A DNA stretch of 8,404 nt, from positions 1-8,404 of the forward strand of contig CAZWXI010000107.1 of assembly GCA_964637845.1 (NCBI GenBank), read 5' to 3'. The notes under the pieces are model-generated. The model worked only from the letters and a program-made list of their open reading frames with translations, was not told where the DNA came from and did no database searches. The DNA comes from PGYU01 sp964637845 (GTDB taxonomy: Bacteria > Bacteroidota > Ignavibacteria > Kapaibacteriales > UBA2268). The translations under genes and the position numbers were made by a program. This document shows positions 1-4,964 of the stretch, in pieces. The stretch's first letter is position 1; every line of letters starts with the position of its first letter.

Positions 1-133
1 TCACTCTTTTACGAAGTCTGAAAATACCGTCTTCCGATTCGAGAAGTTTGAGCTCGACGTTGCCGTGGCTTTTGTGACCCACGAGGTAGTCGAGCGCATT
101 CCCGTTTCCGTTAGTGTTGGTACTTACGTCCAC
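1..133 (-). CDS. Unidentified protein, N-terminal 44 codons (runs off left edge)
   Basis: An open frame starts with GTG at 133-131 and stays open to the window edge. The start is supported by AGGAGGT six bases upstream, the best ribosome binding site in the window together with that of rplT. No in-frame ATG lies between the GTG and the upstream stop. The visible residues begin with an Asn/Gly/Thr-rich stretch (VDVSTNTNGNGNALDYLVGH), followed by a charged section ending GIFRLRKRV. There is no signal peptide or membrane segment. I do not recognise the family. Position after rplL would suggest rpoB, but nothing here resembles the conserved N-terminus of the RNA polymerase beta subunit, and a strong terminator separates the gene from rplL. 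A sigma-28-like promoter at 193-219 may drive it, which would hint at a motility role, but that is speculation. I am fairly sure this is a gene and unsure of its function. Confidence 0.6.
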   Translation of the reverse strand, partial: MDVSTNTNGNGNALDYLVGHKSHGNVELKLLESEDGIFRLRKRV

Positions 134-192
134 TGAGCACCTCCTGTTAACGCTTAGGACAAAAAATATGGATTTTTATGGTATTGCCGAGC

Positions 193-219
193 TTATCGGA
201 AATATCAGAAAAATCCTTA
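193..219 (-). promoter_or_regulatory. Sigma-28 (FliA)-like promoter candidate
   Basis: On the minus strand TAAGGATT (219-212) is followed after exactly 11 bases by TCCGATAA (200-193). The FliA consensus is TAAAGTTT-N11-GCCGATAA, so the match is 6/8 plus 7/8 with the right spacer. Transcription would start near 186 and leave a leader of about 50 bases before the GTG gene. The rest of the 134-270 interval shows no clear Bacteroidota-type promoter. The site is AT-rich and the match was found by eye, so chance is not excluded. Confidence 0.3.
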
Positions 220-270
220 AAATTTGATTGTATGTTCATCCAGAGAATAAATAAAATTTTCAAATTGTGT

Positions 271-323
271 AAAAAAAAGAACAACTAGGGAAGTGAGTAG
301 AAAGTACTCACTTACCCCGTTGT
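271..323 (-). terminator. Strong intrinsic terminator of the rplKAJL unit
   Basis: A perfect 9-bp stem (AAGTGAGTA at 291-299 with TACTCACTT at 305-313) closes a 5-base loop. It is extended by GGG (288-290) pairing with CCC (315-317) past one bulged base, and by ACAAC (281-285) pairing with GTTGT (319-323). On the minus strand the hairpin is followed by a T-rich run with eight Ts (complement of 271-278). It lies 15 bases past the rplL stop and should end most transcripts there. Confidence 0.9.
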
Positions 324-338
324 AATGTAAACAATACG

Positions 339-725
339 TTATTTAAGCGTAACCTTAGCGCCTGCTTCTTCCAATTTTTTCTTAATACCGGTGGCTTCTT
401 CTTTAGAAACGCCTTCTTTGACTACTTTTGGAGCTCCTTCGACCAAATCCTTGGCTTCTTTGAGACCGATGCCGGTCAGTTCGCGAACGACTTTGATAAC
501 GTTCAATTTCTTGTCGCCTGCTTCGGTTAGTTCGACGTTGAATTCAGTTTGTTCTTCTTCAACTGGAGCCGCATTCGCAGTGGGAGCACCCGGCATAGCA
601 CCGACCATCATCGGAGCGGCGGCTGTGACGCCGAATTTTTCTTCCATTGCTTTTTTGAGTTCTGATGCTTCGAGTAAAGTTAACGAAGCAATTTCTTCGA
701 GTAGTTTTTCTATTTTTTCAGACAT
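339..725 (-). CDS. rplL: Large ribosomal subunit protein bL12 (L7/L12)
   Basis: bL12 forms the flexible multi-copy stalk of the 50S subunit and recruits and activates the translational GTPases (IF2, EF-Tu, EF-G, RF3). The 128-residue product has the family's three parts: an N-terminal dimerisation helix region (about 1-35), an Ala/Pro/Met-rich hinge (about 34-56, with APMMVGAMPGAP), and a compact C-terminal domain (about 60-128). The last carries KVVRELTGIGLKEAKDLVEG, the factor-binding helix region, and ends EEAGAKVTLK. Length is normal. The ATG at 725 has no clear SD, so translation may depend on coupling with rplJ, 34 bases upstream, or on an AT-rich leader. This is the last gene before the terminator at 271-323, so rpoBC is not directly downstream as in most bacteria. 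Identity is secure. Confidence 0.98.
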   Translation of the reverse strand: MSEKIEKLLEEIASLTLLEASELKKAMEEKFGVTAAAPMMVGAMPGAPTANAAPVEEEQTEFNVELTEAGDKKLNVIKVVRELTGIGLKEAKDLVEGAPKVVKEGVSKEEATGIKKKLEEAGAKVTLK

Positions 726-759
726 TTTTGAGCACTTTAAAATTATTGTACAAAATTAA

Positions 760-1290
760 TTAAGCCGCATCGTGTTGCTTTTTGGCAACTTCTTCGATTA
801 CCGATGCGAGGCCGCTTATGACGGCATTGATAGAACCGACGATTCCCGAAGCTGGAGAGCCGAGGCTCCCCATGATGCCCGCGATGATATCGTCTTTAGT
901 AGGCAACGAAGCAACAAGCTTCAGTTGCGAGCTGTCAAAGAACTGATTTTCGATTGCTGCCCCTTTGAAAGCGGGTTTCCCGCCTTTTTCGGAGAAATCC
1001 CTGATTAATTTGCCGGGCTTTGTAGGGTCGGAAAATCCGAATACCACGCCGGATTGTCCTTTTAGGGCATCGCCGGGTATTTTGAATTTGCCTGTTTCGT
1101 CTAAAGCTCTTTTAAGCAGGGTGTTCTTGGTTACTTTGTATTCGAGTTCTTTTTCGTGGATTAGCTTACGAAATTCGTTCGTAAGAGCTACGTCCATTGC
1201 CTCGAAGTTCACAAGGAAAATTCCTTGTGCTTTTTGCAGTTTTTCGACCAGTTCGGCAACTATTTGTGATTTTTTGTTTTTTGTTACCAT
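760..1290 (-). CDS. rplJ: Large ribosomal subunit protein uL10
   Basis: uL10 is the base of the ribosomal stalk. It binds 23S rRNA next to uL11 and holds the bL12 dimers through its C-terminal helix. The 176-residue product has the usual N-terminal globular RNA-binding part (about 1-130), with the family pattern around VTKNTLLKRAL and GQSGVVFG. The C-terminal bL12-binding helical tail (about 135-176) runs from TKDDIIAGIMGSLGSPASG to the end. Length is typical. The start ATG at 1290 lies in an A-rich context (AAGTAGTAAAAAT before it) without an SD. Upstream, the 92-base gap to rplA can fold into a stem-loop like the L10 leader, implying feedback by the L10-L12 complex on rplJ-rplL expression. 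Confidence 0.98.
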   Translation of the reverse strand: MVTKNKKSQIVAELVEKLQKAQGIFLVNFEAMDVALTNEFRKLIHEKELEYKVTKNTLLKRALDETGKFKIPGDALKGQSGVVFGFSDPTKPGKLIRDFSEKGGKPAFKGAAIENQFFDSSQLKLVASLPTKDDIIAGIMGSLGSPASGIVGSINAVISGLASVIEEVAKKQHDAA

Positions 1291-1315
1291 ATTTTTACTA
1301 CTTTTTATTTGTTTG

Positions 1316-1382
1316 ACTTCGGGTACATCCCTTTTTCAAGGGTGAGAAGCGAACCCGATGAGCCGGTGCGTAATAGTCTGTA
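1316..1382 (-). promoter_or_regulatory. Putative L10 (rplJ) autoregulatory leader RNA
   Basis: On the minus strand, CGGGT (1357-1353) pairs with ACCCG (1324-1320). An asymmetric internal loop (10 bases against 4) leads to a second stem, CCCTT/AAGGG (1342-1338 and 1333-1329), capped by a GAAA tetraloop. Two stems around a lopsided internal loop upstream of rplJ match the general form of known L10 leaders, which use a kink-turn-like element. The region lacks a T-run, so it would act on translation rather than by termination. Only the fold and position support the call. Confidence 0.45.
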
Positions 1383-2081
1383 TTAGTCTTGTTTGAAAGT
1401 TGCTTCTTTTACGAGGACGCCGGGCCCCATCGTGGAAGAGAATGCGACTTTCTTGATGTATTTACCTTTAGCAGTCGATGGCTTTGCCTTCAAAATACTT
1501 GTAAATAATGCGTTAGCGTTGTCCATGATTTTTTCGGGTGTAAATGAGCACTTACCAATAGCGGCGTGGATGTTTCCGGTTTTGTCAACGCGATATTCGA
1601 TTTTACCTGCTTTGAGTTCTACGACAGTTTTGCCTATGTCGAATGTAACAGTGCCGACTTTTGGATTAGGCATTAGCCCTCGGGGCCCTAATATGCGTCC
1701 GAGTTTGCCAACTTCGCCCATAACGTCGGGAGTAGCAACGATAACGTCAACATCAGCCCAACCGGCCTTGATTTTTTCTACATATTCGTCGAGACCTGCA
1801 TAATCGGCGCCTGCGTCTAAAGCTTCTTGGTCTTTTGGTGTTTTGGCCAACACGAGCACTCTGACGTTCTTACCTGTGCCGTGGGGTAGTGATACGGTGC
1901 CTCTTACCATCTGATCTGCTTTACGAGGATCGACGCCGAGATTCATCACCATTTCGAATGATTCGTCGAATTTCGCCGTGGCGTTTTTCTTTACAATTGA
2001 AATGGCTTCGGGTGCATCGTAAGATGCGGCTTGGTCATAGGTTTTCAGCAATGCGCTGAATCTTTTTCCTCGATTTTTCAT
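1383..2081 (-). CDS. rplA: Large ribosomal subunit protein uL1
   Basis: uL1 forms the L1 stalk of the 50S subunit, which moves deacylated tRNA out through the E site, and in many bacteria represses its own mRNA. The product is 232 residues, the normal length. It shows the L1 signature GRILGPRGLMPNPK at about 128-141, the following KVGTV, and KAGKIEYRVDKTGNIH (about 158-172). The N-terminal KRFSALLKTYD and FDESFEMVMNLGVDPRKADQ (about 38-57) are also typical. The ATG at 2081 follows an AT-only leader with no SD. rplK ends 26 bases upstream, so the two are surely co-transcribed. I saw no obvious L1-binding mimic in the 30-base gap before rplK, where such sites often lie. Confidence 0.98.
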   Translation of the reverse strand: MKNRGKRFSALLKTYDQAASYDAPEAISIVKKNATAKFDESFEMVMNLGVDPRKADQMVRGTVSLPHGTGKNVRVLVLAKTPKDQEALDAGADYAGLDEYVEKIKAGWADVDVIVATPDVMGEVGKLGRILGPRGLMPNPKVGTVTFDIGKTVVELKAGKIEYRVDKTGNIHAAIGKCSFTPEKIMDNANALFTSILKAKPSTAKGKYIKKVAFSSTMGPGVLVKEATFKQD

Positions 2082-2107
2082 TTTATTAATTTAATAATTT
2101 GTAAAAT

Positions 2108-2533
2108 TTAGTCTTCTACAACAATACCCATGCTGCGTGCGGTGCCGGCGAGCATCGAAGCAGATTTTTCGACATCGTATGCATTGAGGTCATTTTTCTT
2201 AACATTTACTATTTCTTCTAATTGTTTGCGGGTGACTTTGCCGACTTTGATTTTGTTGGGTTCTTTCGAGCCGCTTTTTACACCTGCGGCTTTTGCCAAC
2301 AAGACCGAAGCGGGCGGTGATTTGACGACAAAAGTGAAGCTTTTGTCGCTATAATAAGTTACAAGAACGGGGAAAATCGTGCCTATGTCTTTTGCTGTTT
2401 TGGCATTAAATTGTTTTACGAACTCCATGCCGTTGAGACTCCGCTGACCGAAAGCTGGTCCAACAGGCGGTGCCATGGTTGCTTCTCCGGCTTTGAGTTG
2501 CAATTTAAACGAACCTATAATCTTCTTTGCCAT
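2108..2533 (-). CDS. rplK: Large ribosomal subunit protein uL11
   Basis: uL11 binds the 1050-1110 region of 23S rRNA at the GTPase-associated centre, contacts EF-G, and is needed for activation of RelA-type stringent enzymes. The product has 141 residues, the same as in E. coli, starting MAKK. It consists of an N-terminal domain (1-70) with the proline pair P22-P23 of the thiostrepton region, and a C-terminal rRNA-binding domain (about 72-141) with SFTFVVKSPPASVLL and the ending GTARSMGIVVED. The segment after PPVGPA is unusual: it reads FGQRSLNGMEFVKQ, where most bacteria have a form close to LGQxGVNIMEFCK. The residues that differ are F28, S32, G35 and V39. The frame is intact and the rest is well conserved, so a working protein is expected. 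The start ATG lacks an SD. Confidence 0.98.
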   Translation of the reverse strand: MAKKIIGSFKLQLKAGEATMAPPVGPAFGQRSLNGMEFVKQFNAKTAKDIGTIFPVLVTYYSDKSFTFVVKSPPASVLLAKAAGVKSGSKEPNKIKVGKVTRKQLEEIVNVKKNDLNAYDVEKSASMLAGTARSMGIVVED

Positions 2534-2563
2534 AAATGTTTTATTTTAACTCTCAGTAAAAAT

Positions 2564-3133
2564 TTATATTTCCAGTTCTACTTGGCTGAAGTCAAGCTCG
2601 ACGGGAGTTTTCCTGCCTAAGATGCCGACTTCGACCTTTAGTTTTTGCTTTTCGAAGTTTATTTCTTTTACCGTCCCGTTGAAAGAGTTGAAAGGTCCTT
2701 CGATTACTCTTACGGGGTCGCCAACGGCGAAGGAAGTTTCGACTGTTGTGATGTCTTTTCTTTCTTCGACTCTGCCGATGATCCTTTCGATTTCGTGCGG
2801 TTGGAGTGCAACGGGTTCGTTGCGGCGCCCGACGAAACTGACAATGGACGGTATCTGGTTGATAATATCTTTTGTTCTACGGTCTAATACGGCTTTGATA
2901 ATGATGTATCCGGGCAGGAAGTTTTTGATTTTAGTCCGACGTTTACCGCCACGAACTTCGAAAACTGTTTCCTGCGGAATGACGATTTCAAGAATTTTGT
3001 CCTGCAAGCCGAGGCGTTTGATTTCGGCCTCGATAGCGGTTTTGACCCTTACTTCGTGACTTGTATAAGTACGAATGGCGTACCACTTGGGCTCGACCTT
3101 AACATCGTCAATATTTTCGTCGTAAATATTCAT
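2564..3133 (-). CDS. nusG: Transcription elongation/antitermination factor NusG
   Basis: NusG binds the RNA polymerase clamp through its NGN domain, modulates pausing, and links polymerase to Rho or to ribosomal protein S10 through its KOW domain. The 189-residue product has a short acidic N-terminal extension (1-14), then the NGN domain starting at PKWYAIRTYTSHE and including NFLPGYIIIK (71-80). The KOW domain spans about 137-168 (VGDPVRVIEGPFNSFNGTV), followed by ILGRKTPVELDFSQVE. Length is in the normal range and no insertion domain is present, so it is a housekeeping NusG rather than a LoaP/UpxY-type paralogue. The gene starts 15 bases after secE, the conserved pairing. Confidence 0.97.
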   Translation of the reverse strand: MNIYDENIDDVKVEPKWYAIRTYTSHEVRVKTAIEAEIKRLGLQDKILEIVIPQETVFEVRGGKRRTKIKNFLPGYIIIKAVLDRRTKDIINQIPSIVSFVGRRNEPVALQPHEIERIIGRVEERKDITTVETSFAVGDPVRVIEGPFNSFNGTVKEINFEKQKLKVEVGILGRKTPVELDFSQVELEI

Positions 3134-3148
3134 TTCGTCCGTATGAGA

Positions 3149-3331
3149 TTAAAAAATAGATTTCATGATGAGAGTCATAATCTCGTCAATAATAAACGTA
3201 AAGAGCGTGAGAATGCCAGTTACGACAATCACGACTATAGTTGACTCGCGGAGTTGCTCACGAGAGGGCCACGAGACCTTTTTCATTTCGGAGACTACTT
3301 CACCAGTGAACTTTTTAATTTTACCAACCAT
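3149..3331 (-). CDS. secE: Preprotein translocase subunit SecE
   Basis: SecE is the essential small membrane subunit that clamps the SecY channel for protein export across the inner membrane. This 60-residue form is the short, single-span type found in most bacteria. It has an amphipathic cytoplasmic helix with the family hallmark EMKKVSWPSREQL (about 15-27), then one hydrophobic segment (about 31-49) and a short C-terminal tail. The E. coli protein has two extra membrane spans that are missing here, which is normal outside the enterobacteria. It sits between tRNA-Trp and nusG, the classic position. No SD is visible before the ATG at 3331. The 64-base gap to tRNA-Trp contains two copies of GTATTACA on the plus strand (3346-3353 and 3365-3372) of unknown meaning. 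Confidence 0.95.
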   Translation of the reverse strand: MVGKIKKFTGEVVSEMKKVSWPSREQLRESTIVVIVVTGILTLFTFIIDEIMTLIMKSIF

Positions 3332-3395
3332 TTCAAACTTGTTCTGTATTACATAAAAAATTCGGTATTACACAAAGGAACACCTTCAAAATCTG

Positions 3396-3468
3396 CACGG
3401 GTGGTAGGACTTGAACCCACAGCCAACGGTTTTGGAGACCGCTACTCTACCAATTGAGCTACACCCGT
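3396..3468 (-). tRNA. tRNA-Trp (CCA)
   Basis: The 73-base cloverleaf has acceptor ACGGGTG/CACCCGT with discriminator G, D stem GCTC/GAGT, anticodon stem GCGGT/ACCGT around loop CTCCAAA (anticodon CCA), and T arm GTGGG-TTCAAGT-CCTAC. The 3' CCA is not encoded (CAG follows). It reads UGG. It lies only 9 bases after tRNA-Thr, where tuf is often found, and before secE, its usual neighbour. Confidence 0.97.
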
Positions 3469-3477
3469 ATTCAGCTG

Positions 3478-3550
3478 AGCTGATGACGGGACTTGAACCC
3501 GTGACCTCGTCCTTACCAAGGACGTGCTCTACCTGCTGAGCTACATCAGC
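3478..3550 (-). tRNA. tRNA-Thr (GGT)
   Basis: The 73-base cloverleaf has acceptor GCTGATG/CATCAGC with discriminator T, D arm GCTC-AGCAGGTA-GAGC, anticodon stem CGTCC/GGACG around loop TTGGTAA (anticodon GGT), and T arm ACGGG-TTCAAGT-CCCGT. No CCA is encoded. It reads ACC and ACU. In many bacteria tuf follows directly; here tRNA-Trp does. Confidence 0.97.
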
Positions 3551-3619
3551 ACAAGGCATGCACTCGCTAATTGCGATGACATTCAACGCATTATGCTGAA
3601 TGCTCTATATTTGCAAAAG

Positions 3620-3692
3620 AGCGGGAGACGAGACTCGAACCCGCGACCCTCAGCTTGGAAGGCTGATGCTCTACCAACTGAGCTACTCCCGC
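3620..3692 (-). tRNA. tRNA-Gly (TCC)
   Basis: The 73-base cloverleaf has acceptor GCGGGAG/CTCCCGC with discriminator T, D arm GCTC-AGTTGGTA-GAGC, anticodon stem TCAGC/GCTGA around loop CTTCCAA (anticodon TCC), and T arm GCGGG-TTCGAGT-CTCGT. No CCA is encoded. It reads GGA and GGG. A 69-base spacer separates it from tRNA-Thr, the longest in the cluster, and I see no gene in it. Confidence 0.97.
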
Positions 3693-3717
3693 TTGTGTAT
3701 CAAAGTACATGTTGGTG

Positions 3718-3801
3718 TGGGCAGAGAAGGATTCGAACCTCCGTAGGGATGCACCCAGCAGATTTACAGTCTGCCCCGTTTGGCCGCTTCGGTATCTGCC
3801 C
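3718..3801 (-). tRNA. tRNA-Tyr (GTA)
   Basis: This is an 84-base class II tRNA. It has acceptor GGGCAGA/TCTGCCC with discriminator A, anticodon stem GCAGA/TCTGC around loop CTGTAAA (anticodon GTA), a long variable arm with stem GGG/CCC, and T arm GGAGG-TTCGAAT-CCTTC. No CCA is encoded. It reads UAC and UAU. It is the first tRNA of the cluster, just downstream of a promoter-like site at 3817-3846. Confidence 0.97.
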
Positions 3802-3816
3802 AATTTGCCTATTTTA

Positions 3817-3846
3817 CAAATATAATGCTAAATTTCCAAATAACAA
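3817..3846 (-). promoter_or_regulatory. Bacteroidota-type promoter for the tRNA-secE-nusG-rpl unit
   Basis: On the minus strand TTG (3846-3844) is followed after 19 bases by TATATTTG (3824-3817), a full match to the Bacteroidota -7 consensus TAnnTTTG with a proper -33 element at the normal distance. Transcription would start near 3810, giving a precursor with only about 10 bases before tRNA-Tyr. The site lies in the 53-base gap after rplT, whose mRNA may also read through, since no terminator is visible there. Confidence 0.55.
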
Positions 3847-3854
3847 TGTGATTT

Positions 3855-4202
3855 TTAATTGACGGCTGTACGTACGATAGCTTGAAAAACTTCGGGTTTA
3901 TTCATCGCGAAGTCAGCTAAAATCTTTCTGTTCATTTGTATGTTGTTTTTCTTTAATGCGTAAATAAGTTGCGAATAAGTGGTGCCGTTCTCACGTGCGG
4001 CGGCATTGATACGCATAATCCAGAGGCTTCTGTAGCTGCGTTTTTTGAGTTTGCGCCCTACAAATGCATGTAAAAGACCTTTCTCGATATGGTTTTTAGC
4101 TATTGTCCAAGCATTTTTTCTTAGACCCCAATAGCCTTTGGCAAGCTTAAGAATTCTTTTTCTTTTATTGCGTGCCGCTACTTTATTGTTTGCTCTTGGC
4201 AT
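3855..4202 (-). CDS. rplT: Large ribosomal subunit protein bL20
   Basis: bL20 binds 23S rRNA early in 50S assembly and, in species where this has been studied, represses the infC-rpmI-rplT message. The 115-residue product has the long basic N-terminal arm (about 1-60, with ARNKRKRILKLAKGYWG) and the globular part with the family core SLWIMRINAAARENG (about 59-73). The C-terminal half includes LKKNNIQMNRKILADFA. Length is typical. The start ATG at 4202 is preceded by AGGAGGT at a six-base distance, a canonical SD unlike most other ribosomal genes here. rpmI lies 63 bases upstream, the conserved pair; infC, the usual third member, is not present before rpmI. Confidence 0.98.
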   Translation of the reverse strand: MPRANNKVAARNKRKRILKLAKGYWGLRKNAWTIAKNHIEKGLLHAFVGRKLKKRSYRSLWIMRINAAARENGTTYSQLIYALKKNNIQMNRKILADFAMNKPEVFQAIVRTAVN

Positions 4203-4265
4203 TCCTATACCTCCTGATAAAATGAGTTGAGGGAGAGCCGCTACCCCTTTCGCTCGTGTTTATTG

Positions 4266-4463
4266 CTATGCTTGTGCTAATAATCTTTTTACGCTTCTGA
4301 CGTCAACGTCGCTAATAACTGTTGATTGTCGCAGATTTCTCTTGCGTTTGGCGCTTTTCTTTGTCAATATGTGGCTTTTGTATGCCTTACGCCTCTTAAT
4401 AGTTCCGCTGGAAGCTATTTTGAAGCGTTTTTTGGCAGAGCCGTTTGTCTTCATTTTAGGCAT
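4266..4463 (-). CDS. rpmI: Large ribosomal subunit protein bL35
   Basis: bL35 is a small basic protein of the 50S subunit, buried in 23S rRNA. The 65-residue product starts MPKMKTNGSAKKRFKIASSG, the family's highly conserved opening (usually MPKMKTxxxAxKRFK). It continues with KRRKAYKSHILTKKSAKRKRNLR and ends with the conserved DVRSVKRLL region. Length is normal. The ATG at 4463 has a weak TTAGGA six bases upstream. It is the first gene of the minus-strand cluster; a Bacteroidota-type promoter lies about 45 bases before it, and the next gene upstream (ftsL) points the other way, so infC is not part of this unit. Confidence 0.97.
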   Translation of the reverse strand: MPKMKTNGSAKKRFKIASSGTIKRRKAYKSHILTKKSAKRKRNLRQSTVISDVDVRSVKRLLAQA

Positions 4464-4505
4464 CGTTTTTCCTAATAATTTTTTCTCAATCCAAATAGAG
4501 AACTA

Positions 4506-4535
4506 CAAAAATAGTAAGATTTTTTTATTTGCAAA
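4506..4535 (-). promoter_or_regulatory. Bacteroidota-type promoter for rpmI-rplT
   Basis: On the minus strand TTTG (4535-4532) is followed after 18 bases by TATTTTTG (4513-4506), matching TTTG-N19-21-TAnnTTTG with a spacer one base short. The 5' untranslated leader would be roughly 35 bases. The surrounding DNA is T-rich, so part of the match could be compositional. Confidence 0.45.
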
Positions 4536-4591
4536 AATTTTTTTAACAAAGTTTTACTTCTTTTTAATTTTTTCTTATTATTTTTAGTTTG

Positions 4592-4599
4592 TATGTTTG
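4592..4599 (+). promoter_or_regulatory. Possible -7 element for ftsL-ftsI
   Basis: TATGTTTG fits the TAnnTTTG element and would start transcription about 60 bases before ftsL. No TTG or TTTG stands at the expected -33 position; that region is only a run of T and A. This is a half-site only. Confidence 0.22.
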
Positions 4600-4667
4600 T
4601 ATATTGGAATGGGGGGAATCGTTCTATTTTTCTTTTTTTAGCAGTAATTTGTATAATATGAGGTTGT

Positions 4668-4961
4668 ATGAAATCAGCGCCGCAAATGGCTGAATGGGTT
4701 AGGGATAATCGATGGTTGGTGTTGGTGTTTATTATCGTTGCGGCGGCTTCATCACTCTTGTTTGTGTCTAATGTGCGTAATATTAACGCTTTGCTTATCG
4801 AAAATCGTGAGTTGGAGAAAGAAGTAAGCGTGCTTCGAGACATGAATAAGCGTTTGCAGAGCGAAACTATTTATTTGCAGTCTGCCGACAGAATTATCAA
4901 ATTCGCTACAGAAGAATTGGATATGGTGCCTCCCGATGTAGCACCCGAGGTGATTGATTGA
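4668..4961 (+). CDS. ftsL: FtsL-like cell division protein
   Basis: The 97-residue product has the layout of FtsL/DivIC proteins: a short cytoplasmic N-terminus (1-15), one membrane span (about 16-34, LVLVFIIVAAASSLLFV), then a heptad-like coiled coil (about 38-72, with NRELEKEVSVLRDMNKRL). The C-terminal end, SADRIIKFATEELDMVPP, resembles the conserved FtsL tail. In known divisomes FtsL pairs with a DivIC/FtsB partner and with FtsQ to activate the FtsW-FtsI synthase. The sequence is too short-lived in evolution to separate FtsL from DivIC by eye; the position directly before ftsI favours FtsL. GAGG sits four bases before the ATG. Its stop is 3 bases before the ftsI start, implying translational coupling. 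The usual upstream gene rsmH is missing. Confidence 0.82.
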   Translation: MKSAPQMAEWVRDNRWLVLVFIIVAAASSLLFVSNVRNINALLIENRELEKEVSVLRDMNKRLQSETIYLQSADRIIKFATEELDMVPPDVAPEVID

Positions 4962-4964
4962 TTT

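Larger units (their letters stand above)
4464..4667. other. Divergent promoter region between rpmI and ftsL
   Basis: This 204-base interval separates the ribosomal cluster from the division genes. It is very AT-rich, with long T runs on the plus strand between about 4520 and 4640 and a G6 run at 4611-4616. It holds a good promoter candidate toward rpmI and only a half-site toward ftsL. No credible gene, including infC, mraZ or rsmH, is present on either strand. Confidence 0.6.

Noticed and set aside
187..199. CCGA-GCTTA-TCGG hairpin, as a small terminator or operator
   Set aside because: It has only 4 bp of stem and no T-run. Its sequence overlaps the sigma-28-like -10 element, which explains part of it.
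3346..3372. Direct repeat GTATTACA twice between tRNA-Trp and secE, as an operator
   Set aside because: Two 8-base copies in AT-rich DNA are weak evidence, and no promoter is nearby.
3386..3862. Open frames on both strands across the tRNA cluster
   Set aside because: They are made of tRNA sequence read as protein (for example RRDSNPRPSA and GRVAVSKTVG patterns, which are typical false proteins from tRNA genes).
4203..4265. Possible L20-binding structure between rpmI and rplT
   Set aside because: Only short pairings such as GGG/CCC can be drawn. Known L20 sites lie upstream of rpmI, and nothing specific was recognised.
4652..4657. Perfect TATAAT just upstream of ftsL, as a sigma-70 -10 box
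   Set aside because: It is only 10 bases before the ATG and directly abuts the GAGG. Transcription from it would begin within about 4 bases of the start codon, and no -35 box is seen at 17 bases.
4472..4843. Minus-strand 123-codon frame over the rpmI-ftsL gap, considered as a remnant of infC
   Set aside because: It runs antisense to ftsL, shows no IF3 motif, and its sequence is low-complexity Lys/Thr/Asn-rich.
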